Counted from the first letter of the stretch, positions 46,533 to 55,651 are shown. The stretch: DNA of 59,410 bases from Streptococcus penaeicida (GCF_002887775.1 NZ_LOCM01000023.1:1-59410), one strand, 5' to 3'. Numbers and translations: made by a program. Notes: a model not told the origin generated them from the sequence alone.

Positions 46533-46549
46533 AAAATCCAATTGATTTT
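46533..46549. promoter_or_regulatory. Candidate LysR-type operator between regulator and operon
   Basis: AAAATC-N5-GATTTT lies in the 157-base divergent region between the dehydratase start and the LysR start. LysR regulators bind such AT-rich dyads. A second dyad (CCATA/TATGG, 46561-46579) lies closer to the LysR gene. Confidence 0.45.
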
Positions 46550-46618
46550 TGAAAAGCTTTCCATAGAAAAAATTTATGGTTTTTGTTAAAATAGAATTAT
46601 GAACTGAAGGAGTTGCTT

Positions 46619-47523
46619 ATGAATTTACAACACTTACGCTATTTCATCACACTTGCCAATTTGGAACATTACACAAAAGCTGCTCAGCAGCTACACATTA
46701 CGCAACCAACATTAAGTCATGCCATCAATATGATTGAAACTGAGCTAGGACAACCACTCTTTGAAAAACAAGGGCGAAATATGGTCTTAACAGCCAATGG
46801 CCGGGAGTTTGCGAAAGATATTCAAAAAGCGCTCAATATTATTGATAAAAGTGTCTCAAAACTGCAATCGCTTGACCAAGATCAATTAGATATTAATATT
46901 GCCTTGTTGAGAATCCTCAGTCATCGGATCGTCCCAAATTTAACAAGACGATTCTTAACCAAGCACCCTCATTCTCCCGCTAATTTTATCTTCTATAATG
47001 ATAGCGGAATGACAACAGACCTATTAAAAGGTTTAATAGATGGCAAGTATGATTTAGCCTTCTGTTCAAAAATCGATACCGACCCACAAATCACATTTGT
47101 TCCAATTGCTATCCAGGATATGGTCATTGTGGTGCCCAAAGGACATGAACTTAGTCAATTAGAAAAAGTGACTTTGGAAGATACCCTAGCTTATTCTCAA
47201 ATCTGGTTCTCCAAAAAAAGTGGGGTTCGCCCAGTTGTCGAAGAGCTTTATAAAGACTATAAAAACCAAATCAACATTACCTTTGAAGTTGAAGAGGATG
47301 AAACCATCGCCGGCTTAGTATCACAAAACTTTGGCATTGCCTCCTACCAAAAATGGATTTCTTAAAGACGATTGATGTTGACATCATAGAAGTAGACGCT
47401 CTCAAAAATTCACGCTACTACTACCTAGCTTATCTCAACAACAAGACACAGGCCCCAGCAATCCAAGACTTTATTGACTATGTCTCTAAACAATATCAAA
47501 TCGAACAAATGAGCCAATCTTAA
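46619..47523 (+). pseudogene. LysR-type regulator (QuiR-like), frameshifted
   Basis: ATG 46619 is six bases after AAGGAG; a TTG at 46613 is less likely. The protein has the LysR helix-turn-helix (LRYFITLANLEHYTKAAQQL, ITQPTLSHAINMIETELG, about 3-60) and an effector domain. The frame breaks at about 47340 in GIA. One added base continues LLPKMDFLKTIDVDIIEV to TAA 47521-47523, giving 301 codons, the family's length. Position suggests it activates the divergent operon in response to shikimate, as QuiR does in Listeria; that is inference from context. Confidence 0.85.
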
Positions 47524-47537
47524 GGATTGGCTTTTTT
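47512..47537 (+). terminator. Terminator overlapping the LysR stop
   Basis: AGCCAATC / GATTGGCT is followed by six T. It supports the restored stop at 47521-47523 as the true gene end. Confidence 0.8.
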
Positions 47538-47568
47538 ACATCTTGATTTCTTCCTGAATGTAAGTAAA

Positions 47569-47594
47569 AAAAGCTTATGGAATCATAAGCTTTT
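47569..47594 (-). terminator. Terminator of the GNAT/SGNH unit
   Basis: AAAAGCTTATG-GAAT-CATAAGCTTTT is a perfect stem overlapping the SGNH stop, with TTT following on the minus strand. Confidence 0.75.
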
Positions 47595-48543
47595 AGTTTA
47601 GAGCTTGATAAATGGTCTTTGCCAATATATGATAACCCTTACGACCAAAATGAAGGCCATCATCCTTGACACCAATCAGCAATTGGTCTAGTGGGACTTC
47701 TTTAGTGGCGGCATCTCTGAAAGCTTGGTTCAAATCAAGGGCTTGACAGCCTTTACGTTGACAAACCTCAACAATGGTATGCCCATATGCAGCAATATTG
47801 GCATTCGTTCTTAGATGCATTTTACTCTCATCTACTGGTGGCGGTAAAAGAAAATGAATATGCTTCCGTGGATAACGGGTTTCAAAGATTTCAATCAGAC
47901 GTTCCAGATTGGCCTCAAATTCATCAATAGCAATATCTCGGTCAGTCGATAAATCATTTGTCCCCACTAAAACAAAGAGGTAATCTGATTCTTCTTCTAA
48001 AATCATATCCTGATAGCGGGCTAACAAATCTCGAGTTGAGTTGCCAGAAATGGCTGTGTTATGAATGACTAAATTCTCATCAAGAGCATGGAGCATGAGG
48101 TTGACCATGGGTTGATCTGCATCTTCATGCCTAGCCATTAAGCTGTCCCCAGTTAAATGAATTTTTTTGACGACTTTAACTTCAGACAAGGATTGGCAAT
48201 AAGCAATCCACTTTTCCTGATAATCTTGGTCGTCTAAAATTCTATCTTTTAAGTCAAGGACACTGTTTATCCCTTGACGCACTGCTTCTTCTGCACAAGT
48301 TTGGTAATGCGGCCACTGATCTTGCTCATCATATTGGGCAGGAATGGTCTGCCAGCCTTTTTGATAGGCTACAAATGCTCGGCTATGACCATCAAGAATC
48401 GTATCCTGACCATTAATTTTTCGGATAATGATTGGTTCATTTAGAGAGTCCGGATCTTCGGTCAGCCACTCTTCGATGGCTTTTAATTTCCGCTCTGATA
48501 AGTAGAACTGACTGACTTTCAAACTGCTAATAGGCTTTTCCAT
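47593..48543 (-). CDS. ParB-like domain fused to SGNH/GDSL hydrolase
   Basis: This 316-residue cytosolic protein has two parts. Residues about 1-75 look like a ParB/sulfiredoxin-like domain (IEEWLTEDPDSLNEPIIIRK, then DTILDGHSRAFVAYQKGW; compare DGHHR in ParB). Residues about 125-316 form an SGNH hydrolase, with nucleophile Ser in LTGDSLMARH, block III GTNDLS, and the Asp-x-x-His pair in DGLHFGRKGY. SGNH enzymes deacylate lipids, sugars or acyl groups. There is no signal peptide. Its start overlaps the GNAT stop by 17 bases. Confidence 0.78.
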   Translation of the reverse strand: MEKPISSLKVSQFYLSERKLKAIEEWLTEDPDSLNEPIIIRKINGQDTILDGHSRAFVAYQKGWQTIPAQYDEQDQWPHYQTCAEEAVRQGINSVLDLKDRILDDQDYQEKWIAYCQSLSEVKVVKKIHLTGDSLMARHEDADQPMVNLMLHALDENLVIHNTAISGNSTRDLLARYQDMILEEESDYLFVLVGTNDLSTDRDIAIDEFEANLERLIEIFETRYPRKHIHFLLPPPVDESKMHLRTNANIAAYGHTIVEVCQRKGCQALDLNQAFRDAATKEVPLDQLLIGVKDDGLHFGRKGYHILAKTIYQALN

Positions 48544-49099
48544 TATTTACTACCTCATGTATCGGTCGGGGCGGCTCAAGACCTTGTTTGTGCTCACCCA
48601 AGCATTTTTCCATCCAAATCATATCAAACCACTGGTCAAATTTATAACCCGACCCATGGAATTTACCAACGAAACGATAGCCCATCTTTTCATGAAAGAC
48701 TTGACTGATATTACTTAAAAATAGCGTCTCATTAGGTGCTGTCGCAATGCAGGCATTACAATTTAAAATCCCTTGCGCTGACAAGTAGCCCTCCAAAGCC
48801 TGATAGAGTTTGGGACCAAGCCCCTTACCGCGAGCATTCATGGCGACATAAATACTGACCTCACAAGACCAAGCGTAAGCTGCGCGTGAGTGAAAGCTTG
48901 TGGCGTAGGCATAGGCCAAAATCTTTCCGTCCTCTTCATAGACAAGATAAGGATAGAAGGTCTGGATTTGTACCATCCTTACCTGAAATTCCTCAACTGT
49001 AGGAATGTCATATTCAAAGGTAATAGCTGTTTGGGTCACATAAGGACTGTAAATCGCTAAGAGTTGCTCGGCATCAGCAGAACTCGCAAATCGTATCAT
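48527..49099 (-). CDS. GNAT acetyltransferase, phosphinothricin-type
   Basis: This 190-residue enzyme starts MIRFASSADAEQLLAIYSPY and has the acetyl-CoA site in EVSIYVAMNARGKGLGPKLYQALEGYL (R-G-K-G-L-G). HEKMGYRFVGKFHGSGYKFDQWFDMIWME is typical of the Pat/YwnH group that acetylates phosphinothricin or methionine sulfoximine-like amines. Overlap with the SGNH gene points to a joint function: one adds acyl groups and the other may remove them. Confidence 0.85.
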   Translation of the reverse strand: MIRFASSADAEQLLAIYSPYVTQTAITFEYDIPTVEEFQVRMVQIQTFYPYLVYEEDGKILAYAYATSFHSRAAYAWSCEVSIYVAMNARGKGLGPKLYQALEGYLSAQGILNCNACIATAPNETLFLSNISQVFHEKMGYRFVGKFHGSGYKFDQWFDMIWMEKCLGEHKQGLEPPRPIHEVVNNGKAY

Positions 49100-49132
49100 A
49101 AAAGACTCCTTAGAATTTTAGTATAAAATAAA

Positions 49133-49167
49133 AAAGCTTTGAGGTCAAAAATTCTCCTCAAAGCTTT
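49133..49167 (-). terminator. Terminator after the ABM-domain gene
   Basis: AAAGCTTTGAGG / CCTCAAAGCTTT is a perfect 12-bp stem with a T tract on the minus strand, about 40 bases after the stop at 49208. Confidence 0.8.
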
Positions 49168-49207
49168 GTCAATAATAAGACGAAGTCTGTCTTTTGAAGC
49201 CTGTCCT

Positions 49208-49879
49208 TTATAGAATGTAGTGTGCTGTCCCTTGACTGACAAAGGTCATACCATTTAGAACTTCTAGCTCTTTATCTTGAACAATGGCTTTTGAAGTCTC
49301 AATATATTTCTTAAAGTGGGGACTTGTTATATGTTTGTCATAAGCATCTTGGTCCTGATAAACTTCAAAGAAATACCATTGACTGAGATCTTCTAAATTG
49401 CGACCGCAAAATAGGGCCAAAACCCCTTCTTCTTTAGCAATCGAAGTGGCCATTTCTTCACTAAGAATGCCTTTAAAGGTCGCCGCATCTTCAGGGTCTA
49501 AGCTAATTTTGGCCAAACGAATATTCAATGATGAGGCATCTTCAAAGACTTTTTTAGTTGCCTTTTCAAAAAGTAATTCCGCTTGTAAGATAATAACCTT
49601 GCGACTTTTAAGGCCATCTGTCGCATAATCTAAGAAGGTTTTAAAGTGGTCAGACTGGATGTGTTCCCGATAAGAAGCCTCGTCTTGATAAAGTTCAAAA
49701 ACCAACTGTTGCTCTGGATTATCATGGTGGCAAGAGGCCATGACTAGAGTTCCCTCTTCATTTTCAATAGATTGCAACAAATTATTTTTACCCACTTTTT
49801 GGAAAGTCTCCAAAGTTGACGGGATAGGTTCTAGCTCAAAGAGGCGCATGATTGGGGCTTGTTTTTCTGGATTGGTCAT
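49208..49879 (-). CDS. Tandem ABM-domain protein (putative quinol monooxygenase)
   Basis: This 223-residue protein has two ferredoxin-like antibiotic-biosynthesis-monooxygenase domains. One (about 10-95) contains LVFELYQDEASYREHIQSDHFKTFL and the other (about 120-215) contains YFFEVYQDQDAYDKHITSPHFKKYI. Many ABM proteins oxidise aromatic quinols without cofactor. Its ATG overlaps the amidohydrolase stop by four bases, so the two proteins should be made together. Confidence 0.82.
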   Translation of the reverse strand: MTNPEKQAPIMRLFELEPIPSTLETFQKVGKNNLLQSIENEEGTLVMASCHHDNPEQQLVFELYQDEASYREHIQSDHFKTFLDYATDGLKSRKVIILQAELLFEKATKKVFEDASSLNIRLAKISLDPEDAATFKGILSEEMATSIAKEEGVLALFCGRNLEDLSQWYFFEVYQDQDAYDKHITSPHFKKYIETSKAIVQDKELEVLNGMTFVSQGTAHYIL

Positions 49880-50790
49880 ACTTGTCTCCCTATTAGTTTT
49901 AAGAAATTGTTTTGGAAAATGTCTGCTGTCGCTGATTCTGGCAGTTCCATCTGAGTAATTGCTTGGATAATTTCCTTTGTTGCGCCAGCTGGGGCAATGC
50001 CTAATGGTGCGTCTGTCCCAAAGAGGACATGATCAGGTCCGAAATAATCAATGGCTAGCTCTAGAGCTTTGCTATTGCCCAAAAGGGCAGTATCCACATA
50101 GAACTTACGGAAATCTTTGGCTAGTTCCGGTGCAAGGATATGATCTATGCGTCCTGCAAAATAAGGAGCCATGGCACCTGCATGATGGACGATGATTTTT
50201 AGGTCTGGGTATTTTTGAAAATAGCCAGCTTGAACTAGCTGTAACATGGCCTGTGTTTGTTCATATTCCCAAGAGAAAATAATATTATTATCAGGTTTAC
50301 GTTCATCAAAGACAGGGTGTAGCCATAATGGAATTTCCCTTTGTGCACAGGCCTCAATGACAGGAGCAAATACTGGGTCAGCTATGGATTTACCTAAATG
50401 TCTGGTAAAAATCTGCAGGCCTAAGGCCTCTTTCTGATTAACAACTCTTTCAATAATCTTTAAGCAAGCCGGAATGTTATTCATGGGTAACATGAGAACA
50501 GCACCATAAAAGATATCCTGATTTGCTGTCACTAATGCCAATAATTCATGATTAGCAGCTTCAACCATGGTTGCAGCTTGCTCTGGTTCTAAATAATCCT
50601 CTGGATTGGTATTTACATATGACAGAACTTGCTTAACATGGTCTTGTGCTGCTTGACGTCGAGCTTCCATGTTAGCTAATAAAGGATGTTGGACAAAAGG
50701 CATTTTTTCAGGGATACTAGGGGCTATTTTTAAGATAGCATCTTTAAATTGGGGTAATAAGACATGGGCAAAGACATCAATTTTTTCCAT
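49876..50790 (-). CDS. Amidohydrolase_2-family hydrolase/decarboxylase
   Basis: The start is ATG 50790 (MEKIDVFAHVLLPQFKDAIL) after GGAAAGAGAG; an ATG 30 bases upstream has no site. The 304-residue TIM barrel belongs to the ACMSD/resorcylate-decarboxylase group, with His in PLWLHPVFDE, IIVHHAG (about 205-211) and Asp in LFGTDAPLG. The first His of the usual HxH metal motif is Phe here (DVFAHV), a variant I recall from some subfamilies. Substrates in this group are aromatic acids or semialdehydes. Coupling to an ABM protein supports an aromatic compound. Confidence 0.82.
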   Translation of the reverse strand: MEKIDVFAHVLLPQFKDAILKIAPSIPEKMPFVQHPLLANMEARRQAAQDHVKQVLSYVNTNPEDYLEPEQAATMVEAANHELLALVTANQDIFYGAVLMLPMNNIPACLKIIERVVNQKEALGLQIFTRHLGKSIADPVFAPVIEACAQREIPLWLHPVFDERKPDNNIIFSWEYEQTQAMLQLVQAGYFQKYPDLKIIVHHAGAMAPYFAGRIDHILAPELAKDFRKFYVDTALLGNSKALELAIDYFGPDHVLFGTDAPLGIAPAGATKEIIQAITQMELPESATADIFQNNFLKLIGRQV

Positions 50791-50921
50791 AAAAGCTCTC
50801 TTTCCACTTATTTTCTCCATTATAGCAGAAATGAGATAATAGTCACTCTAAAAAAACATGCCTTAGGAAATCAAAAATTAGAAATGATACTGTCTTATCC
50901 AGAACGAATCATTCTCAGCAA

Positions 50922-50949
50922 AAGAAGCTAAGGTTTCCCTTAGCTTCTT
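50922..50949 (-). terminator. Terminator of the surface carboxypeptidase gene
   Basis: AAGAAGCTAAGG-N4-CCTTAGCTTCTT is a perfect 12-bp stem followed by TT on the minus strand. Confidence 0.8.
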
Positions 50950-50978
50950 ACTGCGTCTTATCAGATTTTTTTGACATC

Positions 50979-53900
50979 TTATTCTTCTTCTTCACGACGT
51001 TTTAATGCTGCGAAGAGTCCACCACTTGCAACGAGAAGGCCAGTAACCCAGAAGATTTGACTTTCTTTCTTGCTGCTGTTTCCGTCAGCAAGTTCTGGTA
51101 AACCTGCTGCTTTTTCAGCTACTGGAGCTTCTTGTCCGTAAGCAACTTGTTGGTAAACTTGGACTTGTTGTCCATTATGGTCTACTGTTACAACTGTGTT
51201 ATTGTCAGTTGCAGGTTTATGGCAATCACCTTCTACAAATTCAGTTAAGTTTGTACCGAAGATAGCGTTACTAACCCAACGGTAGAAGTTAATGGTATGT
51301 GTTTTGTTGACTGGGTTTCCAGCAAAGATGAACATTGGTTGTCCTTGGAAAATTCCGCTGACAGCAACTGTTTTATTTGCTAACCCTTCATGTTGTGGCC
51401 ACCAACCTGATACATAGAAGTCACTTGCCTCGATATTTGCTAAACTCATAAATCCTGCCGGAATTCCTTGAATCCAAGAACCAGAATTTGCATAGTAGAG
51501 GGCATCAGAACCATATCCACTTGTGTAAGGGCTATTAGTATCAAGGTCAATCTTCATTAAGCCTTCGTAGCTATAACCTTCATCTTCATTTGTCATAGCT
51601 GCATCGAAACCTGGAAGTACACCTAGACTTTCAAGTTTAGCCATGGCAACACCACCAAGTACGATAATTGGTTTTTTACCAAGAATACTTGCATCAAATT
51701 CGTCATTATCAAGTACAATAACATCTGCTTGGTCTGCTGAATCAACAACATTAAAGCCCATTTGTGCTAAGGCAAGACTAACTTCAGCCGGTGAATCAAA
51801 GCCAAGTGAAGCATTTGGATTACCAGGTGCATAAACATTCATTGCTTTAAGGGTTTGTCCAACTGGCACCATACATGTTGGTTTAGCATATAGTGGATAG
51901 GTAGCAATAACACTTTCATATGTTGCTTTATCCATTACATAACCATCGTCAGTTAAATAAACATTTTTGCCTGCTATAAGAGCGGCATTAACGGCTTGGA
52001 CTGCAGCCAGTGAGTTATTTGATACAATATAGTATTGTTTGTCGGTTGCTGCTGTACGAGGTGCACTTGTTAAGGTTACGTTACCAAGTTTTCCTGCGAA
52101 AAGACTTTCTTGATAGATAGCATCAGCTTTGAAACCACGCATTGCTGGGAAATTCATTACTAATTCTGCATACATTGCTGGCCATTCTGACTCATTAGCT
52201 CCTTGGTAAAGAACGTGGTTGGCATATCCTCTCTTAGCTTGTGCCATGTCAATGACTAAATCACCAGCTTTGTAGCCTGCTACGTCTTGTGTTAATTGGT
52301 TAAGAATAACACCATTACGACGGAAGTAATCAATCATCTTAAAGGCTTGGTCTGTATCACTTTCTGTTGATAGTGTCATTGGAATGACATAATAATCTGG
52401 GAAGAAGGTTGGGTTCCCATTTGTTGGTCTTCCTTTAACAGAACCATCAACAGTGACTAATTCGTTAGCGGCAGCCTCTACTTCAGCTTTATGAATACCA
52501 CGAGAATAGAATTCCAAACGTTTCTTCATTAACTGGTCACTATTTTCTAAATCATAATTAATCCCTGCTAATACTGCATAGTATCCTGCTTTATAGGACT
52601 CTTGGTTTGTTCCAGGTACTTCGATGGTATGTCCTAAAATTCCTTGATATAAACCATAAACAGCTGTGTAACCTGAGAAGGAATCATCCCATCCTGAACC
52701 ATAGTCGAACATTGGTATGATGTAGCTGTCATATTGGGAGTTAGTGATTCCAGCATTACCCATGGCTTGTGCGCCAGCAACTAGATTATCCTTAAAGAGA
52801 TCATATTCAAAGTTAGGATCATGTGGAGGTGTACATGGTTCAATCAAGAATTCTTTTACAAATCCGTGAACATCAAAGATAGCAATTGGGTTCCATTTGT
52901 TGATTTGTTCAACAATAGCACGTGTTTCTGGATTGGTTTGATAACCTGTATCACGGTTAGGATCAAGTCCATTGTCCAAAGCGCGTGTATTGGCGATATC
53001 TCCATCTGGATTTTCAGTAAAATCAAAGAGTAGGATAACTTTTTCCAATAATTTTGGAATATCCAATGTTACTGTCATTGGAGTATTGTTAGCGTCAACA
53101 GTTTGATAGTCAATCACTGTTTGTCTTGAGAAAGCTTCAAATAATCCCCTTACAATATCAATACCAGGTTGTTCATCAGCATGGGTATTATTGATGAGAA
53201 TCGGTAATTTATAATTAAATTGACCTTGAGCCAAAAGTTTTAAAGCTTGGTCAGGATTTAGTAACATTGATGGGGTTGTATTATTAAGGTAATTATCAAG
53301 ACTTGCTTGATCTTTAGCAACAATACCCATTTTAATATCATTGCCCAATGCACTTTGACCAATTGTTTCTACTTTAACTAAACGGTCAGTAGCATGGTTT
53401 GCTGCAACATCATCTAGTGTATTTAGGAGTTCTTCATGTGTTTGATAGTCTTCGTAAGGTCGAAGAATTAATTCTTTTGTAATAACTGTTAAACCATCTT
53501 GGCTTACACCTTGAAGGGTATAAGTACCTATGTAGTCCCGATAAGTTCTTCTGATGTTATTTGGCCAACGTAAGCTAAGATCTGGACCAAATAGTGGGAC
53601 AATATCAATTTGATAGTCTGTTCCAGTCGCCGTTTTTGTTTCAGTCACAGTATATGAAGGCGCACCTGTAAACGTACCTGTTTTAATATCGTAAGTATTA
53701 GTAGGTAGGTTTGGAATCGTCCAAGTTATTGGGCTTGTTGTTGGAGCAGAGATGGTCACTTTATTAGTAACATCCATGTAAACTGTTTGACTTACTTCTT
53801 CTGTAACAGTTGGAGTTGCTGTTGCTTTAGGTGTAACAGCTGTTGTAGCCGGTGCTGATGCTACTGTTGTTGTTTGGTCAGCTGTTGCATCTACTGTAGT

Positions 53901-54182
53901 TGTTGTTGCATCGGTTGTTTCTGGAGCAACAGGTGCAGTAACACTAGTGTCAGTAGTTGTTGCTGGAGCTGGTGCTTCAACAACTGGGGCAACAGTTGTT
54001 GTAGCTGTTGGGGCAACTGCTACAGTTTGTGTTGTTGTTGGAGCAGTTGGAGCTACTGTTGTAACATCTTCTGCTTGTGCTTGTTGTGCTAAAGCAAGTG
54101 TTGCAAGAAGTAAGCATGAAGCTGATAAACCTTTAACAACTCTATCAGCGTAAGTAGAATGACTAGAATAAGATTTAGCCAT
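50979..54182 (-). CDS. Cell-wall-anchored M14-family zinc carboxypeptidase-like protein (LPXXXD type)
   Basis: The 1067-residue surface protein starts at ATG 54182 after AGGAGG. A signal peptide (about 1-37, ending AQQAQA) is followed by a Thr/Ala/Val/Pro-rich stretch to about 150, probably wall-spanning. The M14 domain follows: zinc ligands HADE (in NNTHADEQPGIDIV) and the His in IFDVHGFVKEF. A further mixed domain holds repeated DNDEFDASILGKKPIIVL-like segments. The C-terminus has LPELADG, a hydrophobic helix (IFWVTGLLVASGGLFAAL) and the tail KRREEEE. LPELAD fits LPXXXD sorting signals reported in S. uberis. A cre site overlaps its promoter. Confidence 0.85.
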   Translation of the reverse strand: MAKSYSSHSTYADRVVKGLSASCLLLATLALAQQAQAEDVTTVAPTAPTTTQTVAVAPTATTTVAPVVEAPAPATTTDTSVTAPVAPETTDATTTTVDATADQTTTVASAPATTAVTPKATATPTVTEEVSQTVYMDVTNKVTISAPTTSPITWTIPNLPTNTYDIKTGTFTGAPSYTVTETKTATGTDYQIDIVPLFGPDLSLRWPNNIRRTYRDYIGTYTLQGVSQDGLTVITKELILRPYEDYQTHEELLNTLDDVAANHATDRLVKVETIGQSALGNDIKMGIVAKDQASLDNYLNNTTPSMLLNPDQALKLLAQGQFNYKLPILINNTHADEQPGIDIVRGLFEAFSRQTVIDYQTVDANNTPMTVTLDIPKLLEKVILLFDFTENPDGDIANTRALDNGLDPNRDTGYQTNPETRAIVEQINKWNPIAIFDVHGFVKEFLIEPCTPPHDPNFEYDLFKDNLVAGAQAMGNAGITNSQYDSYIIPMFDYGSGWDDSFSGYTAVYGLYQGILGHTIEVPGTNQESYKAGYYAVLAGINYDLENSDQLMKKRLEFYSRGIHKAEVEAAANELVTVDGSVKGRPTNGNPTFFPDYYVIPMTLSTESDTDQAFKMIDYFRRNGVILNQLTQDVAGYKAGDLVIDMAQAKRGYANHVLYQGANESEWPAMYAELVMNFPAMRGFKADAIYQESLFAGKLGNVTLTSAPRTAATDKQYYIVSNNSLAAVQAVNAALIAGKNVYLTDDGYVMDKATYESVIATYPLYAKPTCMVPVGQTLKAMNVYAPGNPNASLGFDSPAEVSLALAQMGFNVVDSADQADVIVLDNDEFDASILGKKPIIVLGGVAMAKLESLGVLPGFDAAMTNEDEGYSYEGLMKIDLDTNSPYTSGYGSDALYYANSGSWIQGIPAGFMSLANIEASDFYVSGWWPQHEGLANKTVAVSGIFQGQPMFIFAGNPVNKTHTINFYRWVSNAIFGTNLTEFVEGDCHKPATDNNTVVTVDHNGQQVQVYQQVAYGQEAPVAEKAAGLPELADGNSSKKESQIFWVTGLLVASGGLFAALKRREEEE

Positions 54183-54236
54183 GACAGACCTCCTAATTTA
54201 GAGTTTTGTACTCATTTATTTCTTTATTTCGCCCTC

Positions 54237-54275
54237 ATTTTATCACAAGGAATGTCAGTTTGCAACCGCTTTCAA
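54237..54275 (-). promoter_or_regulatory. CcpA cre site over the surface-protein promoter
   Basis: On the minus strand TTGAAAGCGGTTGCA (54261-54275) matches the cre consensus WTGNAANCGNWNNCA at every fixed position. It overlaps the -35 TTGCAA (54260-54265), which is 17 bases from the -10 TAAAAT (54237-54242). Binding there would repress transcription when preferred sugars are present. Confidence 0.75.
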
Positions 54276-54359
54276 AGTCTTTGGAGTATTCAAAAAAATA
54301 GAATTATTGTAATTATTTTAATCTTATTCACATGCTATTTAGTTGTAAAATAATTAGCT

Positions 54360-54985
54360 AAAATCAAATATTTTATAATTTTTTATAATAAAGTTTAAAA
54401 TTTATAATTATAATAACTATCCTTTAATTTTTTTTGTATTTATTCAAAAACAACACCTTTTATATATATTTTTTCGTATCCTCTGAAATTACTAAAAAAT
54501 CTTTTTTTATGTCCTTATAAGAATATTTATTCTTAAAATATAAAAAGAAAAAGCACAATTGTGCTAATCTCCATATTTTGTTATTTTTATCTATTTCTAT
54601 TGATATGAAATCTTGAAAATAATTGAAAACAAAGTCGTTTTTTCACGACTTATCATCTGTTTGGGCCGTAGAACTTTGTATGCCTCTTCTTGTGACTTTT
54701 TCTGTCTAAACTAACAAACTCCCTTTGGAAAGAAATAAGGAAAAACTAGATAAACACAGTCTTTCCCAAAACACTTGAAGGATGAACTTTCTCCAAATCC
54801 CCAACCTAATTTTCAATATACCTGCTTTAGAACATCATTCTTCAAATCACCAACGATAGAGTCATTAACTTACCAATGGGTTAAATCAACTTCAAAGAGT
54901 TCCTATCCATCTCTTTCTATTATGTCGAGTACCATGTCGTGAATTCTTTTACAAGCTGCCATCTTTACTCAAAAGTCCGTTAAAT
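54360..54985. other. AT-rich gap without recognisable genes
   Basis: This stretch upstream of the surface-protein promoter has stops in all frames and poly-A/T runs, and I see no RNA or protein family in it. It may be eroded mobile DNA given the transposase-like trace that follows. Confidence 0.4.
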
Positions 54986-55062
54986 GAAGTATATTGTGCA
55001 CCCATAGAACTATCTCAACTTGAAATCAGTAAATACATTGAATCCTATTACAATCCAAAACG
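54986..55062 (+). pseudogene. Possible IS3-type transposase tail remnant
   Basis: A short plus-strand frame reads EVYCAPIELSQLEISKYIES followed by YYNPKRHH and a stop. The YIxxYYNxKR(x)H pattern is the usual C-terminal signature of IS3-family OrfB integrases. Upstream sequence is broken, so this is at most a decayed fragment. Confidence 0.35.
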
Positions 55063-55126
55063 ACATCATTAAGGATTTAGATTTCAGTCAGAAATAAACA
55101 TTGAAATAATAGTCTCTAATTAACTC

Positions 55127-55651
55127 TTAATCCACCAATCCCAGCAAGCGCCGTGCATAAAAGACCTGACCTGAGTGCATGGTGATATCATCCAACGTTG
55201 AGACTAAGCGCACACCTAAGGTTACGGCTGGCGTCCAAGACTCGTCCACTATTTCGTCAAGATCGTCTTCTGTTAAACTATTAATATATGAAACTGCCTG
55301 GTCTCGGGCTGCTACAAAGTAGGCAAATAGGTTATCTAAATTATCTACTGTGATTGTTTGTGCATCTTCTAATGTGTGAAGCCAGCTGGGGTTTTTTGCC
55401 TTATTTTCTGGTAATTTTTCTTTCCATCCTTGCTTGTAAAGACTCTCGGTCTCAGCCAACTCTGCAATCTGGATGTCTAGGACCAAGGCCGTATGCCAGA
55501 GAAGCCAAGTCATGGACTTAATTTGCGGGGCAGATTCCGCAACTGGAAAGGCATTCGCTTGGTCAACGGTTACCCCTTCAAAAGCCCGTTCAAAGCGTTC
55601 GTAAGCGCGGTTTAAATCATCAATTAGTAAATCTTTGTAAGTGATACTCAT
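55127..55651 (-). CDS. DinB-family protein
   Basis: The start is ATG 55651 (MSITYKDLLIDDLNRAYERF), six bases after GGAGGAG; the ATG fifteen bases upstream is inside that site. The 174-residue protein has the DinB/YfiT four-helix bundle with metal-ligand His candidates in LLWHTALVLDIQ and ITMHSGQVFYARRLLG. DinB-like proteins are thiol-dependent transferases or DNA-damage-inducible proteins of unknown reaction. It stands alone, downstream of the rlmD region. Confidence 0.85.
   Translation of the reverse strand: MSITYKDLLIDDLNRAYERFERAFEGVTVDQANAFPVAESAPQIKSMTWLLWHTALVLDIQIAELAETESLYKQGWKEKLPENKAKNPSWLHTLEDAQTITVDNLDNLFAYFVAARDQAVSYINSLTEDDLDEIVDESWTPAVTLGVRLVSTLDDITMHSGQVFYARRLLGLVD

Noticed and set aside
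53874..54153. Cys/Val-rich plus-strand frames opposite the surface-protein N-terminus
   Set aside because: They are antisense shadows of the Thr/Ala/Val-rich low-complexity coding region and have no ribosome site.
54360..54985. Small ORFs in the AT-rich gap
   Set aside because: No ribosome sites, biased composition or recognisable family.
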